From Tigriopus japonicus (taxonomy: Eukaryota; Arthropoda; Copepoda; Harpacticoida; Harpacticidae), in contig CM021314.1 in NCBI GenBank assembly GCA_010645155.1, positions 3,348,086 to 3,412,085 on the forward strand: a stretch of 64,000 nt of DNA. Reading direction: 5' to 3'. Under the pieces are notes generated by a model. It searched no databases. It saw only the letters and a list, made by a program, of their open reading frames with translations, and was not told the DNA's origin. A program made the position numbers and the translations under genes. The stretch's first letter is position 1; each line of letters opens with the position of its first letter. Positions 49,697-60,400 of this stretch are shown piece by piece.

Positions 49697-50630
49697 GAAG
49701 TTGTGGATTTTTCTATAAATCAAATTCCATGCAAGTAAATGATTTTGTTTAAAAAGATTGATTAAACAGTCATTTAAGGATTTCGTTTGCTGAAATTCAG
49801 CATAATACGTTCCCCCGTTCACGAACAACAACGTTTCGAAATTTGTAACAAGCCCAGTACATTCGCGCAGGATGAAGAGACAAATTGATCCCACAATCGT
49901 CCTTTTGGACGATAATAGGTGCACTTCTTCGGGCAGAAGAGCGAGCATTGATCGCTCTACTTGCCAGAAAGTTCAGTCGATCAAGTTGAAATTAAGCATG
50001 TGAGCTTTGAATTGCCAGTCGGACATTTGTTCTGGCATCCAGTGATGCTTGACAAAATGTATACACTAAAAAGGGTTCGTAATGCAAAAAATGAAAATAA
50101 AGGGCCCTAATGCAATAAAAGTAGGCCCACCGGTGGCCTACCCCTGGCATAGAAGGATAACAGAAATAACCCCTACTCAAGTACAGTCTTGGTAAACAAG
50201 CTGCATGTTTTGCTCTGAAAAACACAGCTCATGTACTGAGCATAACCATTTCTACAGTTGTGCAATATCAAATTCATTCTCTTGTCTTTGAAACAATAAT
50301 AATCCAAAGAGAAAGTTTGAATTGTTTTTGAGTCCTCATGAACTTCATCTTATCGGTGAGTGTGTGAAAGTTTTGGAACTTCATTTGAACCTTTACGGCT
50401 GGAGATTAAATGCAAATGCATTTACATTGAATTGCAATGTTTTTGACTGAATTTTAGCCTTCATTCGAAATCCCCACAGGGTAGAATAGTCTTCTTGGCA
50501 ATTCCAACGGTTTATGCACATTTTTCACGGATGCCACTTTCAAAGGAAAAGGGTTTGTCGTGACGAGTCGACTTTTAACAGGAAATTGAATCCATTTTGT
50601 TTGGAGAAGGAATGAATTAATCCCTATGAC
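49697..50630. other. Upstream flank of the aminopeptidase gene
   Basis: No gene recognised. Frames of 77-97 codons on the minus strand have no motif, and one overlaps the SINE. Confidence 0.45.
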
Positions 50631-50638
50631 TATAAAAA
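50631..50638 (+). promoter_or_regulatory. Candidate TATA box of the aminopeptidase gene
   Basis: TATAAAAA lies about 255 bp upstream of the start codon. A transcript starting about 30 bp downstream would have a 5' leader of about 230 bases with no intron needed. This rests on the motif only. Confidence 0.35.
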
Positions 50639-50893
50639 TGGCTACTCAGAAGTAAACTTCAATTTCCTCAACTTTCCGCTTGCCTTTCTCCCCTTCATTC
50701 AACAAAATTTTATCTTGTATGCTTTCTGTGCACGAATCCATGTATCTCGAATCAGGAATTTTGACTTTTCTCTTCACATCCGATGATTAGTCTTGATTAT
50801 TTAATTGCAATAGATAACAACCTTACAGAATATGACCATCGATAACAAGACAACAACATAATTATATGCCGTATCGAAGCAGTGTGCTCGAAA

Positions 50894-53788
50894 ATGAAGA
50901 CAGGGACGTCGACTTTCGTGTCAGTCGTTTTGGCACTGGTGATTGAGGTGAGCCTTCATTATGGTCATGTTTCGCGTTGATTTCCTGTCGTTTTGTGTAA
51001 GCCTCAAATATCTGTCAGTGTGTGTATTTTTGCAAGGAAATTGGAATGCCATTTTCACCTTTTCCTTGATGGATCTTGTTTCCTTTAGACTCCTTTCGGG
51101 CACATCAGATTAGATTCGGAAATCAGACCACTCTCATATGAGCTCAAAGTTATTCCGAGACTCGAAGAATCCATTTTCTATGGAACTTTTGGAATCACGT
51201 TCCAATCAGCAAAATCCATCAATGCCATCACTTTGCACGCATTTCAACTAAACTTGTCCAAAGACGATTTAAAACTCCAATGGCAAACTAACGAGACGAT
51301 TGAGTTGGAAATTTTGGATTTAATTTGGAATATTCCGGAGCAAACAATGGCCGTTTCGTTTGATGACTCTTCCCTCGAAAACTTGATCAATGAGTCCTTA
51401 ATTTTGAGTGGCAACTACTCTGGCATCCTAACCACAGATGGGTTTGGCTTTTATCAGGACTCTTTTCAACGCACCGAGGATGGAACAATCTCAAAAATGG
51501 TTGTTACCCAATTGGAACCGCATTTTGCCCGGAGAATGTTTCCTGCCTTTGACGAGCCAAACTTCAAAGCTCATTTTCAGATTTCTGTGGCTGCACCCTC
51601 TAATTGGTTGGTCCAAGGGAACATGCCCATAAAATCTCAAGGCCAAATTGTTCCCGAGTATCCAGATCTAATATGGACCCAATTCCAGACCACACATGTG
51701 ATGGCACCTTACACAGTCGCAATTTCTGTCAGTGAATTGGATTGTCGTGTTTGTTCCACCCAGAATAAAGACGGTCCCGAGGTCCGAGTGTGTGCTCGAC
51801 CTGAACAGATTTCCTTAAGTCGGGGCGAATTCGCTTGTTCCATCCCGAATCAAGTATTAAATCGTTTGACTCAAGAGTTTGCCATTGATTCCATGTTGGA
51901 CAAGATCGATTTAATAGCTCCGCCAACAAAGGGTGGAGCAATGGAGAACTGGGGATTGAACACGTTTGGCGAGAATCTTCTCCTAGTAGATCCCAAGGGG
52001 TCAAGCGACAAGGACCGAAGGCTTGTGCTTCAAGTGGTGTCCCACGAATTGGCCCACCAATGGTTTGGCAACTTGGTCACTTTGGATTTTTGGAACGAGA
52101 TCTGGCTGAACGAGGGCTTCACATCGTATTATTCCTACATGGGCATGGATGTCATTGAACCCGATTCAGGTCATCTGGATTTTATACAAATCAATGAAGT
52201 TCAAGGGGCCATGGAAGATGATGCTTGGGACGAGGGACACGCATTAAAGACTGAAATAACAGATATAGAGCAGTATGAAGCCTTGTTTGATTCCCTGTCG
52301 TACCAAAAAGGTGCAGCCATTGTGCGAATGATGATTCATTGGATTTCGGGCCCCACCTTCCAAAGGGCCATCCATCAATTCTTGTCTCAAACATTACTTG
52401 GTGCTTCCTCATCCGTGGAACTGTTGCCGATACTCGATCAAGTGGCCAAAGAAGATGGGACTCTCTCGGAACAAGATGACTTTCCAGGATTGATGAGAAC
52501 TTGGGTGGAACAGCCGAGTTTTCCTGTCCTTTACGTGAAGAACTCAAAATCTCATCCGGGTGAGATTCTTTTGGAACAATTCAAAATGAGTCGGCGACCT
52601 CTGGAATATGCTAATTTTAGCATTCCCGTAACTTGGAGGACTGTTGCAGATGATAGCCGTGGATCTTTCGTGATGAAAACTTCCAATATAACTTTCAAAG
52701 GAGACGATTTTGGAGACGGAGTCGTTGTACTTTTCAATCTAGACCAAACAGGATATTATCGAGTGAATTACGACCTCCCGAGTTGGAACAAAATCCAGTT
52801 GGTTTTAATGAACAGACCCGAGCAAATTTCCCCATCAAGTCGTGCCCAACTCTTAAATGATGCTTTTAGTTTGGCCCATTTCGAGCACTTGGATTTTCAA
52901 TTTCCATTGCACTTGGCACGATACATTGGTGCCGACACCCACCATCTCCCATGGGGAGTGATCACCAAGGAGCTTCAAAAAGTTGGATCTTACCTGAAGT
53001 TGACTGAAATCTACGAAAAGTTTCTACAATTTGTGTCTGAACTCATTCGATCAAAGTATCTGGAGATTGGATTGGCCGACAACGACCACGAGGATTTCTC
53101 TAGGAGGTTCCTAAGAAAAGATATCATTCAGTTGTCTTCTCTGTGCAACTTGGACGAGCTCAGAACGGATCTCGAGCCTTTGATGTCACTTTGGATGGCC
53201 TCATCCACACCCGACGAATTGGACTCGAATCCGTTCAGTCGGAATTCTCGATATGAGATGTACTGTTCACTCGTGAGGCAAGGTTCGAACGATTTCAGGG
53301 ATTTTCTTTATCAACGATACATCAATGCGATTGGAAATCCACCAAGAGAATCGGGAGATATTTTGGCAGCCCTGGGATGTGGCGGGAATGATGGACAATT
53401 GAAATGGCTTCTTAATCAGTTATTGATAACGAATTCTAGCATAGTCCAACGCTTAGATTCCTACAAAGTCATTCATAGTGTCACTAATCAACCATTGGGT
53501 CGCGAAATGGTTTGGATTTGGATGGATCAAAACTGGGAGTTCCTCAAAGAGAACAATTTGGGGCCAGTGGATTTGTTAGTGTCAGTAGCCGCTCAAGCAT
53601 TTGCCTATAACTCTTTTCTCGAGTCCGATCAATCGATCTTGAACCAATTTCTAATGGACCACGGTGCGGATATTCCAATTGGATCCGGGTCCATTCAAAA
53701 GGCCAAAATTCAAATCCACAACAACGCACTCTGGCATCACGCCCATTACGAAGAATTTGAAGCGTTTTTCTCGAATATTTATCTCTAA
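50894..53788 (+). CDS. Aminopeptidase N-like M1 metallopeptidase, secreted, two exons
   Basis: Exon 1 (50894-50947) encodes an 18-residue signal peptide, MKTGTSTFVSVVLALVIE. A 141-bp intron (donor GTGAGC, acceptor TTTCCTTTAG) leads in phase 0 to exon 2 (51089-53788), giving 917 residues. Exon 2 opens with IRPLSYELKVIPRLEE, the usual start of the M1 N-terminal domain. The catalytic domain shows GAMENWG (301-307), the zinc site HELAH (337-341) with the third ligand Glu360 in NEGF, and the transition-state Tyr423 in SLSYQKGA. The C-terminal half is an ERAP1-C-type helical domain. It should remove N-terminal amino acids from peptides outside the cell. It ends at YEEFEAFFSNIYL without the hydrophobic GPI-signal tail of insect gut enzymes, so it appears to be secreted. 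All catalytic residues are intact. Confidence 0.95.
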
Positions 53789-54024
53789 TCTAAAAATCGA
53801 CCGTTCGCTCGGTCGAAGTCGACAAGGTTCCACAATAATACTTTTATTGTACAAGTTGAGCGGCTTGCCGAGCAAGAATTATTACTTTTATGATATCAGT
53901 CCAACGAAACCACTTTATGGCCAAGTGATTTTGGGTCTTTTGGTTGCACTTTCTGATTTACTTGATGGACTCTTGGCATTTATCTGGTGATGTTCCCGTT
54001 TCCGAGTTGACGAGATCAAGCTGA

Positions 54025-54030
54025 AATAAA
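54025..54030 (+). promoter_or_regulatory. Candidate poly(A) signal of the aminopeptidase gene
   Basis: AATAAA lies 237 bp after the stop codon, before the hAT fragment at 54168. Confidence 0.55.
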
Positions 54031-54167
54031 AGAGTATATGGTTTTCTTTGATTCTTTGATTGTCTACATAACTGTAAGAGAAAAACTATTGACGAATGCA
54101 TTTTTTCCGAATGCCTCCAAAACGAATCGAAAATATTCGTTTTGGAATTAAAGAGAAACATTTTTTG

Positions 54168-54262
54168 TAGTGATGGACCGAAAGCGCTTTTGGCCGAAAT
54201 TTTGAATTCGGGCTTGCCTACCGAAATCGGAAGCAAACAAGCATTATAGAAAATGAAGTATG
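54168..54262 (+). mobile_element. Truncated hAT MITE related to 8814-9155
   Basis: TAGTGATGGACCGAAAGCGC, then GGCCGAAATTTTG and GCCTACCGAAATCGGAAGCA, match the right end of the 8814-9155 element read in reverse. The opposite terminus is not found, so this copy is a fragment. Confidence 0.8.
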
Positions 54263-54504
54263 AGAGAAAATGTTTTTTTTTTTTTTAACCGAAGGAAGAT
54301 GACGACATTCGTCAATAGTTTGTGGTGAATGAAAAGTAGAATTGATGAGGGGTAACACCTTTCTTGCACCAGGCGGTGTCAAGTCATTTTCACCGATACT
54401 CCGCCTAGGTTTGAAAAATTGAACGTGTCTTCATTGAAATTCGGGAGCCCAATATTGGCCGACAACTCGGTCGGCGGTTGTGAAGGATCGTCACACAAAC
54501 TTAC

Positions 54505-55879
54505 CTTGAGGCGGTGGTGACAGAATTGGGAAGATGACTGAACTCGGGGAGAATTTCTTGGATAAACGGCCGAGAAATGGGCGGGAAATCGGCTATTTCC
54601 CACCTGGGTTTAGGTCGAACTTGATCCAAGTATCGAGAAACCAGCTCTACATGGTCCAACATCTGAAGGTCGGCAATGGTGTACAACTGAAAATTGTTTC
54701 AAATGCAAAATAGTAGAATGCAGTTTGGTTGACGGGTGAGATATAAATCTCAGAAGGAGTTTCAAACATAATTTATATCTTCGACGATGACTCTTGGTCT
54801 CAAACCTTAAGAGTTCAACGCAATAATTTTTTTAAGCTCTCTTCGTTTATATTATCACCTACATACATTGGATATTATATTTTGGAATATCGGATACATC
54901 AAATGTGCCCACAAATAAAGTTGATTTGCACCGTTCAATTAACTTGAACTTTTACATATCAAGTGGTGAGGCAACAAAGTTTAGATTACAGTTTTCTGAT
55001 ACAGGGAACGGCAGCAAGCCAAATTGATTTATCTGGAAACTTTGTCACTCGTAAAAAAGTATTACTTTTTACCAGTTGCATTTCATGATTCATATTACGT
55101 AAGAAGAGTCTGAGTAAAGATGTAAAAAAGCAGCGATTTGATCCCGACATTAAAAGAAATGCTTCTAGTTACGGGTTCTTTCCCAACCAAATTGGTGCAA
55201 TTACGACTTTATCATTCAGCTTTTCATCCAATTTCCAACCTATATTTTAATCCTATGGACTTTTCCGTCTGTGGCATCGAAAGGTAAAAGAACCAGGTCG
55301 CAGGTGTGCCTCCTAACTCGACTCACATTGAAATCTTTTGATCTTGAGCCGCACATAACATTCATCAATTATCATGCTTCTTTCATCGTTTATCGGTTTC
55401 TAAATCAATTAGAATCTCTTGAAGTGTTGGTTCAAATGCGTCAAATTGACGCGAATCAACTGGGACTAAAGGTGCAGTTACACGACACATTTTATATCCA
55501 AAAGTTCAAGGTGCACTTCGAAATCACAGTAGTAGCTTTTACTGCGGCGTGTAGGAAGGTCTCTGCAGGAGGTTGCGAGATTGTACATCAATGATGTCGA
55601 ATTACGCTTTGATGAGACAGAAAACGTGTCGTGTACTGGCCTTAATGGGCAAAAATATCTGACACGTACTTGACTTAATTCTTGAATGAGCTCCGTCGTA
55701 CTCAATGTTTGAGGAAACACTCTGGGCAATGACCAGAACGGCTCAGCCGCTCCCAAATCATCCAGGCCCGAGCCCGAAGATCCAGGAGTACGAGGATGAT
55801 GAGGATGAGGATGGCCACCCAAATAATGCGGGTTAATGGCCGAGTCAGCCGGAGCCGGTTTGGATTGAGCGGCCGTCAT
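54505..55879 (-). CDS. Uncharacterised gene, at least two exons, 3' end uncertain
   Basis: Exon 1 (55670-55879) starts at an ATG in good context (AAACCATGA) and encodes 70 residues: a disordered Pro/His/Gly-rich start (LGGHPHPHHPRTPGSSGSG), then AAEPFWSLPRVFPQTLS and TTELIQELSQ, ending at a GTACGT donor. A 983-bp intron ends in AATTTTCAG. Exon 2 (54505-54686) continues in phase 0 with LYTIADLQMLDHVELVSRYL and DQVRPKPRWEIADFPPISRP, and ends at a strong AAG|GTAAGT donor in phase 2. If that donor is not used, translation stops at the TAA within it. A possible third exon starts at 54404 after CCTAG and reads RRSIGENDLTPPGARK in the right phase. I do not recognise the family. Consistent phases, splice sites and non-repetitive protein sequence argue that it is real. 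Confidence 0.6.
55466..55645. mobile_element. Short TIR element related to 2874-3741
   Basis: The left end CTAAAGGTGCAGTTACACGA (then CACATTTT) matches the 2874 end at nearly every base. The right end read in reverse, TTAAGGCCAGTACACGACAC followed by GTTTTCTGTC, is its inverted partner. At about 180 bp it is a MITE-sized derivative. It lies 25 bp beyond the 3' end of exon 1 of the uncharacterised minus-strand gene, inside its intron. Confidence 0.65.
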
Positions 55880-56873
55880 GGTTTCCTAAATCCTCCGAGG
55901 GAAGCCAATAAACCAACAACAACGAACACTGATGCACAGTCCCACATGAACCGAACTAAAGATTCATAACAGATTGCCTTGTCATCATCACAAGACCAAC
56001 AGTTTTACTCGCAATGATGAACATGGCGAAAATTATGATTTGTATGCCTCGTTTAAGTCTTTCCTCGTTGGTCCGTTTCGGACATTGAATTGAGTGAGTT
56101 TCTATCTAGCTGCTGAGCCACGTTCTTAACGACCGTCATGATGTTTTCGGTACTCTTTGCTCTCAGGGTGACGAAGATAGGAAGTTCTGAAGAAGCTCAT
56201 GGAGTTCTAAGGTATTTCGAGTTGATTTGATTTGTTTGGAAGTATGGAGTTTGCTAACTTTGAAACCGCAGAATGGCCGTGTTTTGTAAAGCAGCTACGA
56301 TATGAAATGTTTTGGAACACTGTCCTTGGCTTATCATACCAGGAAAAAATACATCGGAAGCAAAACAATTTTGGGAAGGGTCGAAATTTTCTTTACATCC
56401 CTTGGAAAAAAAGTTTTTCTTCATAATTTAGACATACTTTTACCGGGTGATTCAATCCTCCGAGTGAGCAAAATATCGAAGGGAAACATTCGTCTCCAGT
56501 TCCCAAAGTATAAAAATTTCGCCAAAGAACTCGGGTTTTTTTTATGAAAAAGAAGCCAGCCCCATTACATTCATGGCAAGGATCCTTTTTTGCCAAAGAT
56601 CAAATCAGCTCATTTGAATCTTTCAAGAAGTCGGCATGGCTCGTTAAATGATTTCTCGCACTAATCTCAAGAGGCGGGAATCGGTTTTTTGAATAGCCGG
56701 CAAATCGGATCGGACCCATAAAAATCGTCATGGTATTGGACAGCATGGTTGTATTTAGCTTTTATAGTCATCTACAGGGCTTACAATGACATGATAATGT
56801 GCACGTGGGATTTGATTAGTGAGGTCATTTCTTGAAATCGGAAGCAACTTGAACCCTCTGTTCCGTTCGGATC
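55880..56873. other. Intergenic, nothing recognised
   Basis: Upstream flank of the uncharacterised minus-strand gene. It holds no family-recognisable frame. Confidence 0.4.
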
Positions 56874-56879
56874 TTTATT
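56874..56879 (-). promoter_or_regulatory. Candidate poly(A) signal of the SNRK-like gene
   Basis: TTTATT on the plus strand (AATAAA on the minus strand), 579 bp beyond the stop codon. I noticed no closer exact hexamer. Confidence 0.3.
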
Positions 56880-57457
56880 GGTTGACGATAGCCCCGCCCA
56901 TCTTCCATGGATTATTTTCTACCTAGTAAGATATTGGATATTTCTTTCTCTAACTTTCGCATAGACTATGGCCAATTCAACATTGAATACTTCAAAATAG
57001 TGTTATAAACTATGCACTTACTAAATATCTGACACGTTCTTCTTTGAATGGGACGACTTTCGACGTCCAAATTATCTCGACTAACAATTTTCACGGATGC
57101 GATCTTGCTAGGTGAGAGAGATATTTTCTTTCAAGGATTACTTTAATGGAAGGCCATCCTAGAATTGCTTTTGCTCCTATTTCTTTGTGGGGTAGTAGAA
57201 AATTCCGGATACTCCTGCTTGGCACCAAATTAGGTCGTTGCATTTCTCTGCTCCTCATCCTTCAATAGAAGTGGCCATGGGCAAAATTTGGGGCCCAAAC
57301 CAATTCTCTTGATTAAGACTAGGAAACACTAAAAAAAAGTTCTTGCGGGGCCGCCTGATTTTTTTTTCGTCTCAAACTCTAATGATCTGTGTTGGAAACT
57401 TGATTGATGTTATTGATCTAGCCGCTTCCGAAAATCCAACAGTCTCCTCTTGATAAC

Positions 57458-60400
57458 TTAGCAGAGATTGCAACAACGTGAGGTGCTTTGAATTTGAAAC
57501 ATGGTGGTGATGGGATTCGTGGCAGCCGCCAAATTTAGCGAAAACTCGCCTTGCGAGCTCACTTGAGAAGCAGCAGTTCCACGGGCATTGGCGGCTTTGA
57601 GGATATCCCAAATCACGGGCAGGTTCTTGCTCAACAAGGCCCGCTCTTTAAGGCCCATCAACGACCCGCAGGAATGGGCTCGATGAAGGGGTTTTCGGGG
57701 CTTTTGTGACACGCGACTCATCACGGTGGTAAAACAGCTCTTCGTGCTGCCGGTCTCGTCGGGGTCAGAATCTCGCCGAGTATACTTTTTCGGGTCATAG
57801 ATCTCGAGGATGGTCCGAGAGACTATGGCGTGCTCATTTTCTTGATCGTCGTCTTTGGATTCTTGGAGATTTCGAGCGTTCTCGAGGGCGTCGAGCATAT
57901 CTTGTCGTGGGTCCAGGGAATCATCGGGCAAAGTGGCCACGTCATCCGAGAGTTCACCCATCTCTTCATCGACTTCACCTTCCTCTTCGTCAGCGGACTT
58001 GTTGCACTCTTCTTGAATCTTATTCAATCGTTGCTCGAGCACCCTCAAATTGACCTTGTGTCGAGCCCTCGAAGACGAGGATCGAGTGGCAAGGTCGGCA
58101 TCGAATTCGCCGTCACTCGAATTCTGACTATCATCCCGAGATCGAATGGTACTGCTTCCGTTGCTTCGGTTAGCGGAGAGAGATTCCAAGTATCTGGTCA
58201 ACATATCGAATCTCCCACCTTCAGAGTCATTTTCCGATATCAATTGGTGTTGCAAAAGACTCGGTGGTTTGGGATAGTAGACGCCATTGACGACCGAGGC
58301 CACTGAGGATGGACACGATGAATTATTGTTCGAAATGTCATCGTGATCAGAAGAGAAATCCGCCACCACATGAAGTTCGCTGATCCGATTTAGGCTATGA
58401 GATTGACGAATTCGGCTGGTCGCGTTCGACCGATGTCTTCGAGACAAGTGAGCCACGGTTCGATTGGCGTTGTTGTTGTTGTTGTTGGCGTTGGCGGATG
58501 ACGTGGAATTGCGACCTCGAGATCCAGCTGCCGTCTCACCAGATTTGTCCTGCGATGTCCCAGCTGGCATTGAAGCCTGTTGGGCTCTGAAGGCCGCTGC
58601 CGAGGTGGCTCCACCCATCCCGGGCTCTTGACTATCGCTGGAATCATCGTGTTGGGAATCTCGCCTTCGAGGAATATTGTACGGGGGCGTGCGGGACTTC
58701 TCGTGGCGCTTTTTCTTGGACTCGGAATCATCGTCGCTCGCATCCGAGCTCGAGCAAGACTGAGCTCGAGCCTTGTGCAATTTTCTACGGGCTTCAAGTC
58801 TTCGAATGACTGCCACGCCCGCCGCACTTGATGGGAAACTTTCCACCGGATCCTCTTCCATGAAACTTAACGAAGCTGTTCTTGATCCCGAGGAGTCCTC
58901 GGCTTCCTCGTGGATCTGGTTCAAGAGTTGAGGTGAGCTTCGAGTAGACACCAATTTCTTGGTCATTTTAAACCTGGCCGGTGAGTTTTGATTGCTCGAG
59001 CCATTTGAACCGGGAGGTGTGGAAGGGGAACTAGGAATGGATTTCCTATCGGAAGCGGGGGAGGCTGACGCGGGTCCTCCGTCGACTCGTCGAAGGGACC
59101 CTTGGCGACTCAGACCACCCGTACCAATTTGAGAAGACACTGGGAAGGGCGTGGGTGGATTGGCGCCAGGTGTGGTATCGCCACCTCCAACGCCGCCGGT
59201 CATGCTCAATTGGCTTCGCAGACCAGCTGCTAGGACCCCGATGTCCAAAGCATGAGATTTCGGACTCCCCACCACGAGAGGCTTGTCGGCCAACGAGGAC
59301 GTGGAAGAGTGATGGGAGAGCACCTTGTTGGCGGGATCAAGCGGGATCATCTTGATACCCTCATCCGCCGAATCCCGCTCGTCCTCTTCCTCTACAATGG
59401 ATATGTTGCGCAACTTGTTGAAGCGTCGCCGATTGGGTGAACTAGATGAAACCGAAGGAATGTCGCCACTTTCCGGGGACAAAAGGCTATCGACCATGGG
59501 TGATGGCTTTTCTAAAAACACATTGGAGGGCCTAGAAGCGGAAGAAGGTGAACAAACGTCAATTAATCAATTGCTGAGAACGAGTTTTCTTCCATTTTCA
59601 AGAGGTTCTGTTCAAAGTGCCGGCTTGCCACTCTGATTGCAGGGTTCAAATTACGTGTCGAGTAGGACATTATCGATAAGTACATACTCGTTAAAGTGAA
59701 GCGCCATCGATGAATTGACTCAATATCCGAAAAAAACAAGAGGAAAAACTGGTTGTCACGCAATTCTAGAAGGTCGAATGTTAGCTACACTAAGTCAAAT
59801 TCCTCGAAAATACTAAGTTATAGTCAAATTAGCCATGCTTTGTTTTAGTTTCAGGACAAAAACTAAGTTTAAATCAGCTTGTTCCAGCCCTTCTGTGAGC
59901 ATGATTATTTTGACGATATTTTGGTATAGTCGAGCTATTTGAATTAGTGCAGTTAACATCCGACATATCATCGGATTCATTCATGAACTCTTGATGGAGA
60001 GAACCATTCATCGCACTGGTTTATTCATCTTTCTGCAAGCTCGATTCTCCCTGTCCTTTTTACTATAACTCGCTCTACTCTTTGGCCTTCTCTTTCGAGG
60101 ACATTGGATTCAAAGAAATTTTCAAACAAACGATGAACATTCACTTCATTCATGATGTACTGCGTATCTTGGATCCTCTACTCCCAAACATATGAAATAC
60201 GAACTTACCCTGATCGAAAATCGAGACTTTGACTCAATGGCACTGAACTGGCCACATTCACATTGGATTTCTCCTCAAGGGAAAAAGCCGCAGTTCCACC
60301 GTCTGAGCGGCTCATGCGGCAAGCCAGATCGACCCGTTGTGTACGCAACTTTCGCTCTGCTAAGAGGAAGTAGGTGGCTGTGATGTGGTTGTACTCATTC

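Noticed and set aside
57830..59636. Long plus-strand frames (158, 83 and 103 codons) opposite the kinase tail
   Set aside because: They are antisense shadows of the Ser-rich coding exon and have no splice or motif support.
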